Assembly (NCBI GenBank): GCA_004431415.1
Contig: QPMI01000604.1
Location: forward strand, 1 to 64,000
Direction: 5' to 3'
Origin: Cyanophora paradoxa
Lineage: Eukaryota > Glaucocystophyceae > Cyanophorales > Cyanophoraceae
Length of the DNA stretch: 64,000 bases
Below, piece after piece: positions 42,501 to 50,709 of this stretch. Position 1 is the stretch's first letter. The number at the start of each line of letters is the position of its first letter. The position numbers and the translations under genes are program-made. Under the pieces are notes generated by a model. It had not been told where the DNA came from, searched no databases, and worked only from the letters and a program-made list of their open reading frames with translations.

Positions 42501-45443
42501 CACGCGGACCGCCTCTGCACGGTCTCGCCCCAGTTCGCCGCCGAGGTCGCCTCGGGCCCCCGCGGCGGCGTCGAGCTCGACACGTTCATCCGCGCCAAGG
42601 GCATCACTGTGCGCTGGCGCCGCGAACTTCGCAAACTTAAAGAATTCGCTACGTTTTTGGATTGTTAGTTGCACTGACTGCTAGTTCTTTATATACCGGC
42701 GCCAAGGTATATATAAGAACTAGCAGTCAGTACAGGGCAATCAGAACTAGCAACAGGTATATATATATATATACAGGGCATCACCGTGCGCTGGCGCCAG
42801 CGCCGGCGCCGGCGCTCCCATGGCCAATGCATATGCGAACTTCGCCTAAACCAATTCTAAAGAGAATTCGCTACGTGTCAGCCTGGCAGAGTGTTAATTT
42901 AACTGGATGTTAGTTATATACCTTTTAAAATCTTACATGACTCGGGAGGATTATGTGCGCAGGGGATCATGAACGGGGTGGACGTGGGGACGTGGGACCC
43001 GCAGGCGGACGTCTTCATCGTGACCCGCTACGGCCCCGCGAGCGTCGAGGAGGGCAAGGCCGCCAACAAGGCCGTCCTCCAGGCGCGTCTTTGCTTAATC
43101 GAACCCATTCTTTTCTAGCTTCTCTTATATATGGAAACATAATAAGCACCCCTTACCTTTGGTCTCTTCTGCGCATTCTTCCACTCTTCTTCTTCTACCT
43201 TTTTTCATTTTAATGCCACGCATTCTTCCTTAGCGTTTCTAGCGTCGCTTCTTTATTAAAACTTGACTCACTGTGGACTTCTTTAATTAATTTGCCTTAT
43301 TCATTTCGGTCTTTTAACTCACAGTGGACGTGGGCGCGCAGGGGCAGATGGGCCTGAAGGTGTCCCCCACGACGCCCCTCGTCGCCTTCGTCGGGCGCCT
43401 CGACGACCAGAAGGGTGCCCGAGCTCCCTTGCTCTCGACTTCTTTCGAATTCTAACTTTCGAATTCTTTGCAGGGGCGGACTGCCTGCTGGAGGCCCTGC
43501 CCTACCTCGTCAACACCCTCGGCGCCCAGGTGCGCGATGCGATGCCTTTACTTTAAATTCTCGATGCCCGAAGCTCCTGTAGCTAATTCTCTCAAAGCTC
43601 TCAAAGACCCAATCTTTTGTAATTTCGTCGCCCCTTCTCTCATCTTTCGTGCGCTTCGGGCAGGTCGTGTGCTACGGGACGGGGCGGGAGGACCTCGTCG
43701 CCCAGTTCAAGGCCCTCGAGAAGCTGTACCCGGGGATGGCCAAGGGGAAGACCGCCTTCGTCCCCAAAGAGGAGCACACGGTCCGCCGCATTTAGTTAAA
43801 GTTTCTAGGCATCCAATTGATATTAAGAGATATCGATCTAATTATATATAATGCCTGCACTCTGATGATCGTTTAAATGCGATGTGTCCCCAACGAGGAG
43901 CACACGGTCCGCCGCGTCCATCGCTTCCAGAAGTCCGATTTCATAGATTGAATTAAGTGCCCGCCTTCTGCAAATCGTTTGATTGCGATGCTTTCGATCC
44001 TATTTATGCTGTCTTTAATCCACCCCTTCCTCATACACGAGTATTCCCTTTCTCGAGCTCGACCGCGGCGCTCACCCCCGGCGATCGGCCGCGCAGCTGA
44101 TGGCGGGGGCGGACTACATCGTCGTCCCCTCGCGCTTCGAGCCCTGCGGCCTCGTCCAGCTCCACGCCATGCGGGTCCGCCAAAATAGAAGACGGCTTTA
44201 GAAATATTCTGATCGTGTCTACCGAATAAAATCTCTTTCCAGCTTGGTCATTATTTAATTTTATCTGACCTCTCTACTCTGTTGTTCTAATTATAATTAC
44301 CGATATCGATGCTAATCGTTCACGCGCAGTACGGGACAGTACCGATCGTGTCGTGCACGGGGGGCCTCAAGGACAGCGTCACCCCGCAGTGCGGCTTCAC
44401 CTTCGAGGAGGTGCGCAAATATTAACGCGCATGCTAGCTTTAGTTAATATGACGTCGCGGCGTTTAATGCGGAGGTCGAAGGAAGAAAGAGGCGTGCTAA
44501 TAAAGAGAAATGAAAAAGAATTAGGCCGTGTTGATCGCGCTTTAGGTATTGGATATGCGCTTATCTCTAGCTCATCTAGATCTCTCCGTGATCATGAAAA
44601 TTGAGATTTTATTTAGTTGGTTTATCTGAGTCGGCTTGGGCCTAGGCCTTGATCATGATAACGCGCTGTTTACGCTCTAGACGTGCACGTCACGGCGTGT
44701 GCTAATTATAATATTTATACTCGAGTCCGTGCACGTGTGCTAATTATAATATTTATACTCGAGTCGCTGATCGTGATCGCTTCTGGAAATGGCCCCGCAG
44801 ATCCCGTCGCCGGAGTACCCCGGGATGAAGATCACGCCGGACCTGCTGGCCAAGGGGGCCCGCATCATCGAGGCCGGCTGCAAGGAGGCCCTCGCCGCCT
44901 ACGGCACCAAGGTCCGCGGAGACCAAGCTTAAGGCTAGGGACCGGCGGGCCGGGGCTTCTCCTCTAACGTATTTGAATTTCGGCCTTCAGCTTGAGTTTA
45001 AGCCGAAGCTTAATAAGATGAAGGGGCCGTGGCGGCTCAAGCTTCTCCTCTGACTCTGACTCTCCTTCGTCGGCCCTGCAGGCGCTCACGGAGATGCGGC
45101 GGGCGTGCATGCGGCAGGACTTCCGCTGGGCCACCCGCGTCCTCCTCTACGAGAAGGTCCTTATAAATAGCTTACGTATAATTTACAAGGCACTTATTTA
45201 CTTGTTGTTTGACAGGTCTTCTACGAGACGCTCGGGATCGAGCGCGGGGCGCCGGCCACGCCGAAGGAGGCCCCCGTGGCGCCCGTCCCCTCCGCCGCCC
45301 CCAAGCCCGCCGACCTCGAGGCGGCGCAGGCGCCTCAGGCTCCGGTCCCCGCGGCCGGCCCCGCCACCGCGGCGCCGACGCCGGCGCGCGAGTCGTCGTC
45401 GCGGGCACCGGTACCCCCGGTCCGCAAGGCCGTCAAGGCCTAG
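39546..45443 (+). CDS. Granule-bound-type starch synthase (GT5), one exon split by an insertion
   Basis: It transfers glucose from ADP-glucose to starch. About 21 exons can be joined in phase: 39,546-39,630; 39,735-39,757 plus 40,069-40,080; 40,167-40,241; 40,345-40,358; 40,438-40,515; 40,784-40,844; 40,942-41,049; 41,244-41,339; 41,682-41,753; 42,011-42,125; 42,185-42,231; 42,492-42,608; 42,963-43,082; 43,342-43,414; 43,474-43,529; 43,664-43,780; 44,097-44,174; 44,330-44,410; 44,801-44,911; 45,082-45,156; 45,216-45,443, about 613 residues. Motifs include PWSKTGGLGD (ADP-glucose site), [54 protein letters not shown] and TGGLKDSV. The start lies only about 20 residues before the core, with no transit peptide, unless an exon upstream of the GCGCAG at 39,545 adds one. 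The last exon is an Ala/Pro-rich extension. The K-T-G-G-L-G-D exon is interrupted by a foldback element. Confidence 0.92.
39752..39757 (+). repeat. Left target-site duplication ACGGGT
   Basis: ACGGGT directly precedes the foldback element; the same six bases follow it at 40,063-40,068. One copy belongs to the starch synthase codons for Thr-Gly. Confidence 0.9.
39758..40062. mobile_element. 305-bp foldback/MITE-like element inside a starch synthase exon
   Basis: Left arm 39,758-39,845 and right arm 39,975-40,062 are perfect inverted repeats over 88 bases (ends GTTACGGCAG...CTGCCGTAAC). A 129-base centre separates them. The element is flanked by ACGGGT target duplications. Removing the element and one ACGGGT restores codons for SKTGGLGD exactly, so the empty site can be read from the gene itself. 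It encodes no protein, so it would depend on a transposase elsewhere. Arms without any mismatch suggest a recent insertion or frequent correction. Confidence 0.93.
39852..39918 (+). promoter_or_regulatory. tRNA-like A box and B box inside the foldback element
   Basis: CGGCCTAGCGG (39,852-39,862) fits the A-box consensus TRGCNNAGYGG except at its first base. GCTTCGATTCC (39,908-39,918) fits the B box GGTTCGANTCC except at its second base. The 45-base gap is normal for tRNA genes. A second A-box-like string, TAGCCTATTGG, lies in the left arm at about 39,822. No complete cloverleaf can be drawn, so this looks like a tRNA-derived internal promoter, not a tRNA. Confidence 0.5.
40063..40068 (+). 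repeat. Right target-site duplication ACGGGT
   Basis: This is the second copy of the six bases found at 39,752-39,757, on the far side of the foldback element. The starch synthase codons continue with GGC immediately after it. Confidence 0.9.
41425..41456 (+). repeat. Intronic copy of an exon end and its splice donor
   Basis: These 32 bases are identical to 41,311-41,342, the last 29 coding bases of the preceding starch synthase exon plus the donor GTG. The copy lies 114 bases downstream inside the intron. Confidence 0.95.
42673..42731. repeat. Intronic hairpin
   Basis: An inverted repeat of about 25 bases per arm (ACTGACTGCTAGTTCTT against AAGAACTAGCAGTCAGT, extended by TATATA) has a short GC loop (GGCGCC). 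It lies in the starch synthase intron 42,609-42,962. Part of the arm (TCAGAACTAGCA) recurs at about 42,741. Confidence 0.85.
42774..42875 (+). repeat. Second intronic copy of an exon end
   Basis: GGGCATCACCGTGCGCTGGC at about 42,776 repeats, with one change, the end of the exon 42,492-42,608 and its GTGCGC donor. The similarity resumes further on (GCGAACTTCGC and AGAATTCGCTACGT) around an inserted GC-palindrome. Confidence 0.75.
43886..43915 (+). repeat. Third intronic copy of an exon end and donor
   Basis: Thirty bases match 43,760-43,789 with one mismatch. The original contains the last 21 bases of the exon ending at 43,780 and the donor GTCCGC. The copy sits 126 bases into the intron. Confidence 0.9.
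44697..44764 (+). repeat. Tandem duplication of about 31 bp in an intron
   Basis: GTGTGCTAATTATAATATTT followed by ATACTCGAGTC occurs twice in a row, starting near 44,697 and 44,733, in the intron before the exon at 44,801. Confidence 0.85.
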
Positions 45444-46090
45444 GCCGGCGCCCAGGCCCGCCCGCCCCCACGCAGCAGCCGCAGCTCACGTACGTATACG
45501 TTCCCTTGGGCAACGAATCCGAGCATCGATATCGATATCGATATCGGTGTTCTGGCGAACGTAGCGTTCGGCGCCGTAGTAGTATTTGGCGCCGAGATTT
45601 CCTCTAGATCTAGCAGGCAATTTTGCTTTCGGCTCGGCGACGTCGATATCGCTATCGCTTCTCGCTGAGTCAGATATCTATCCACGTTAACGTTATTAGA
45701 ATATCTTTTCTTTCGTGAGCTGCACTGCTGCAGCTGCAGGCAATTTTGGTTTCCATATAATATAGGCAGTTACTTTGCACTCATGAGCACGTCCGAGCCT
45801 TGTTTAAATTTATGCTACAGTTTTCGAATTCAAGGCCAATTTTGGAAAAGTGTTCGATTCCAGTAGAAACGCAATCTAGATCTACGTGTGATAGCCGCAA
45901 ACAATCGAAATATATACAGCATTGCGACTGCGTCGCAGGCAGGATCTTCGGGATTCCGAGGCCTCGCATATATATTGAAGAGAATATTCGAGGGAGCTCG
46001 GCATCGCATTTGAAGAGGCCTCACAGGGAGGAGGAGGGAGATATTGGAAGTCTCACAGAAGTTCTGCGAAGATCTAGTTGAGCAGTGCTC
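45444..46090. other. Intergenic region between convergent genes
   Basis: It contains (CGATAT)n at 45,523-45,545, CTGCAGCTGCAG near 45,729, and AT-rich sequence. I see no gene. Confidence 0.5.
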
Positions 46091-46684
46091 TTAGGATTCG
46101 GGCCGGAGGATGCCCCGGAGGCTCGGGGGGAGGTACGGCCGCGTCGGCCGCGCGGCCGCGGGCGGGGCGGGCGTGGCGGCGGAGGCGGGGGCGGAGCTCG
46201 AGGCGCCGGAAGATCTAGAGTGGGCGGCCGCGGGTCGCCGGTGCAGCGGGGGCGGGGCCGAGGGGCCCTGCGGGGGTGCCGGGGGCTCCGGGGCCCGAAC
46301 GGAGGCTGCCCGCGGCCGACCGGAGGCGGGCTGCCCGGCACGCGGGGCGGCACCCTCGCCGCAGCGGTAGGGGCAGCCGGCGCCCCACGCCGCGATGCAG
46401 AGGCGGTGGAACTGGTCTGCGCCGGACGACTCGTGCTCAGCGAAAGCGAATGGACGTATACGTAAGTAAATTTGCGTGGCGCGAGTCAGCACGAGTCAGC
46501 AGCTCTAGAGCGCGCGAACTGGAAATTTAAACTGCGCATGTGCAGAAATAAATTGGGATGGCGCACGGCCGCAGGGGAGGGCGGCAAGGGCGGGCCCCGG
46601 GGCCATGGCCGCGAGGCAGATCGGGCACTCGAGCTCCTCCGGATCGTCGCCGGCCGACGGGGGCCTGCCGCTTTGCTCGGACAT
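46091..46684 (-). CDS. RING-H2 finger exons (own gene or 3' end of the TPR gene upstream)
   Basis: Exon 46,684-46,567 encodes MSEQSGRPPSAGDDPEELE followed by CPICLAAM and ALPCG. Donor GTGCGC and acceptor GCGCAG join it in phase to 46,416-46,091. The join creates LPCGHQFHRLCIAAW then GAGCPYRCG. That gives C-x2-C, C-x-H-x2-H-x2-C and a final Cys pair, the RING-H2 pattern of E3 ubiquitin ligases. The last pair is C-x3-C, one residue wider than usual. After it comes a Pro/Ala/Arg-rich tail. If an intron with donor GTGCGC (about 46,752) and acceptor TATAAG (about 46,686) is used, these exons continue in frame from the coiled-coil gene upstream. Confidence 0.75.
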
Positions 46685-46756
46685 GCTTATATAATTAAAA
46701 CATTTGCTCGGAGAAGCTTATAGATAGCATATATAAGATCGTAGCTGAAGCGCACG

Positions 46757-49700
46757 ATGCCTCTGCAGCTGGAAACGTCGCTCCCTTCGAATTCTCCGGG
46801 CGCCTGCTCCTCAAGATTTCTTCTTGGAGCTGCGCATGCCGCCGCTGCTGCTCCTCCTCCAGCTGCTCTTCCTCCCGCCGCCGCCGTTCGTCCTCCAGCT
46901 CCCGCTGGCGTCTCGCCTCCTCCTCGAGCTCCCGCCTCCGCTGCTCCGCGCGCCGCGCCTCCACCTCGACCTCGATCTCCTGCCGCAGCTCCCGGATCCT
47001 GCGCATGTGCGCGCAAGGTCAAGATGCGTTGTATTTGAAAGGCTGTCATGATCATGATCATTCGGTTCAGGGGAAGATCCATATAGAGGACGTCGCACCG
47101 GCTGAGCATATCGGCGCCGGAGCTTTGTGAGGTACCGGCTGAGCCAGCGTTTGTGAGGTGGCGCTCGCAGTTCCCCGCCTCCCGCACGGCCGCCTCCAGC
47201 TCGCCCGCCCCCGCCATGCACCCTGCCCACAATCTCATACATTCAAAACGCGAAACAAACGTTAACACACACGAAGAACGAGTCGCGCACGGATGCGGAG
47301 CAGACGCGCCTCAGGGTCACCGGGCGACCGCTATATTATCAAAATGTTGCGAAACGCGGCCAATTAGTCCCGCGCTGAAGGTTAGAGCGTTCGTCTCAAA
47401 GTAAGCTGAAAGCCGCGCGCCTTTAGAAGCGCATCGAGGAGGGGGCGGGCGCGTGTCCAGTTCGACTTCCCGACGAGCTTCTGAGCTGTTTTCTGCCGAA
47501 GATTGACGATCTAGTTTCAGAGCAAGTGCGGAAATCTAACAGTTTGCGAGCGCTAGTGAAATTACCCGGTCTGCAGCATCGCGGGCGTCCCGCTCGGCAC
47601 GCTCGGCCTCCTGTTTCAACTGCTGGCGCTTCTCCTCGGCCCGCTTCTGCTCCTCCCTAGCCTGCCGCCGCGTATGCACCGCAGCGTCGACGTCCGACCT
47701 TTTCGCAGAATTCCGCGATCGTGAATGGCCCATGCTGGCCATGGGCTGCGAAGGAATTTTGCGAAGCACTCCAGTGCGCGCGGTATGCTCGAGACGCTGA
47801 AAACATATTAAATCGCGATTAGAAAGTTCTTCGGAAGGTTTTTGATACATGCGCTGCGAGCAGTCTACGAACCAGAATAAATGCTTCCGGCGACAAACTG
47901 AACGTGTTTGCACCAGCAGGCAGCCTCCCCGCCTGCCTGTAAAACTCGAGCATTTTCTGATGCAGGCAATTAAACGATAAAACATCAATATTATAATCGG
48001 ACTACATAACAAAGCCTCGCCTCTGCATAGAAGACGATAATATCGGAGTTGAACACGTGTCCCCAAAGACGCTTCTCCTCGTGATCAAACGGGAAGTGTA
48101 GAATTTGATGCAAATCCAGAAGGGCCTGTTCTGTAGAGCAGTGTAGCAATCCGAAGGTCCTCTCGTGCGAGAGAATAGCTCGCTGTGCGAAAAGTAAATC
48201 CCGTAAAGTTGTGGAGCGAAAGAGCGCACGTAGGGAGACGCACTCGATTATACGACACGGCCTCGTCCCAGCGACGCGCGTCCATGTGCAAAAATGTAAG
48301 ACAATACAGGATATGGAGGGATTCCTCGGCGAAGCGTTCTCCTTGTCCGAGGCTTTGCTCTGTTTCGATGAGAGCGCGCTGCGTGCCAAAATGCAGATCT
48401 AAATGAGTTAAGGATACTTTTGATTTGCAGCCTGCAAAAACCACCCACCTCCAAATACGACTTAGCCCTGAAAAAATCCGATTTGCTTTCAAAGAGATGT
48501 CGTCCAAGATGTATCAGCGCAAATCCAAGAACATTTTCCTTCTTGCAGGATGCACACGCCCGTTCCGCAATCTCCAGGTTCAGCTGAGCGTGCGGACTCT
48601 CACGAAACTGCACCGCGAATGCATGGACGCCGGATCGGGACCGCTAACGCGCCTGCAGGATCTGTTCCGTTTCGCGCGGATGTCCTGCATCGGAAAATAG
48701 CCCGGATAGCCGTAGAAGGAAGTCCTTGCAACTGTTACGTATACTGCAGCAGCGCGATGCCAGTCGCTGCTCATTGCCGGAGTCGCGGTCGCTCTTGATC
48801 GCCAACTGAGTGGGAATTTGCAAGGAATTATGTAATCAACATTACATGAATGGGATTAGAACGCACCTGATAATACGTCCAGGCGGCCTCGCGATCCGAC
48901 AGTTGGAGGCTGACGAGTGCGAGATTGCTTAGCAAATTTGCGACGTGATCGGAATCGTCGCTGGGTGTGGCGTGCTGCTTGGTGATGTCCAGTGCCTCCT
49001 GCATTTTGAGCACAATATCAAAATCTTATAGTTATAATTAGCGCAAAAATTTATCTTGTCAGTCGCACCAGGTAGGCCTGCTTTGCAGTAGAGTAGTCTC
49101 CCAAACTCTGGCGAATTTCGCCATAGAGCGTTGCGTGCCTTACGAGATTTCCCGGAGACGCAGCACGCAGAAGCTCGTCCCGACGCTTTTCGTCGAAAAG
49201 GCGGGGAATGAGGAAGCGCTGCAGACTTAAGGAGTCAAGAATAGAAAAGATCTAGAGCATGGCAAGAGTATAGCAAGGAGTCCCTGGCACCTCGTGCAAC
49301 TGCAACGCAATCATGAAACCTGCCCCGATCCACAGGCTGCAATTTGCGAGTCTAAGAGCGTAAGCGACCGACGTCAAGCTTTGCGCCCCACGCCTGGCGA
49401 CGAATTCTTCATGTTCATCCTGCATTAAAAAATAATAAGCAGAAGACTTTCATTTAACGCGACTTCGAAAACTTTCGAATTCGGGAATCACGTGAAAGAG
49501 CTAATTAATTATATTATAAGCGCACGTTCCACCGGGTCCAGCAGGCCTCGAGCTCCATGCGGCTTTCGGGCCGCGTCTGCCCCATTGCCTCCAGGCGGAG
49601 GACGAAATCCGCGCAGAAGGCAGCATCGTCGGCGGCATCCGGAGAGCGCGCCTCCTCGCACTGTTGGCACGTGCACTCGTGCTTGCACGCCCACGGGCGT

Positions 49701-50116
49701 GGAGGCTCGAGCTCGGGCCTGGTTCAAGGTGGTGGATCAGCGGGCCGGGATCAAAAGATCAGCACATACAGCCGCGCAATCGCGGTCTCGCACTGGAGCT
49801 GCATGCACTCGACGCATTGGAAAACTTTGGTGCTATCGCTGCCGAGCTTGAAAACGTGCAGCTGTACATCTCGCGCTCGGGTTTCGCGACAACAGACCGC
49901 GCGCAGCCATTCTCACCGTGGAAAGAGTCGAATTCGAAGAGAAATCAATACCGGTTGCCTGCGCATATAGATGCATGCATAAGTCGACGCGTACGCACGC
50001 GCGCGAGGCTTGCGCGACGCGCGCGATCAGACCTCATGCAAAAACTCGTCGAAGGCGCGAACGTCTGTATACGTATTTAGCTCTCGGAACTTGCGTTCTA
50101 GATCGGAACTGGCCAT
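46757..50116 (-). CDS. TPR protein with C-terminal coiled coil
   Basis: Start at 50,116: MASSDLERKFRELNTYTDV, donor GTCTGA. The next exons contain LHVFKLGSDSTKVFQCVECM and CKHECTCQQCEEARS, a Cys-rich patch that could bind zinc. TPR-like exons follow: EEFVARRGAQSLTSVAYALR (near 49,400), GNLVRHATLYGEIRQSLGDY (near 49,130), HVANLLSNLALVSLQLSDRE (near 48,930), an exon near 48,780-48,660, AQLNLEIAERACASCKKENV (near 48,580), a segment with LIETEQSLGQGERFAEESLH (near 48,370), and ILSHERTFGLLHCSTEQALL (near 48,160). The 3' exons are highly charged coiled coil (about 47,700-47,570 and 47,010-46,757). The intron near 48,655 begins GCGCGT. It may continue into the RING exons, giving a TTC3-like layout. 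Exon edges are approximate. Confidence 0.65.
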
Positions 50117-50709
50117 CAATTTCGCGGATCTCGGCGTGCAAAAGCACGAATTGCGGATCCACGCGTGGCTTCTTCTTGAGCGTCCGGCCGTGCACGCGTA
50201 CGTGTCCCTCTAGATCTAGCTAGCTCGGCCCATTCCTCCCCTAGCTAGGCCTCCTCCCTTGATCCCCTCGAGCTCTCGAGCTGATCCCCCCGGGGTTATA
50301 TACCCCCGGGGTTATAATTAACACACAAGCCCCCCTTGAACACGTTCAACCTCCAACCTCTCTCGCCTATATATATTCCATCGTCCGGGATCCCGGACGC
50401 AACTTTCGCAGCAATCCTGCTTTTGCAGCAATCCTCTTAATTCGTCGCTTTTCTCGCTTTAATTTGATCATATGCATCCAATTTCGAAACACACTGGCGG
50501 ACCAGAACCCCGCCCTCGCTTGCCGCCTTCCTACTCGTTGCCGGAGGCCGGAGATACGGTCTCTCCTTTGATCATCCAATTTCGCAGTCTTTTCGAGCCA
50601 ATTTCGACCAGATCCTACTGTAGACCGCTCCCCCCCCCCCCCCCCGCGCTCTTCGAGCTCTAGATCTCCCTCTCCATTCGATGGAATTTCGGGAGTTTTA
50701 CGCCGCCCC
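50117..50709. other. Region between the TPR gene start and the PNGase 3' end
   Basis: It holds CCCCCGGGG palindromes near 50,290-50,315, a CCCCGGGGTTATA repeat, and a poly-C tract near 50,632-50,645. An open minus-strand stretch crosses 50,367-50,834 but has no recognisable content. Probably promoter and 3' UTR. Confidence 0.45.

Noticed and set aside
47365-47480. Possible tRNA: GGTTAGAGCG and a TTCGACTTCC string
   Set aside because: The D-arm-like string is good, but the anticodon and T stems do not pair and the spacing is too long. At most a degenerate tRNA-like remnant.
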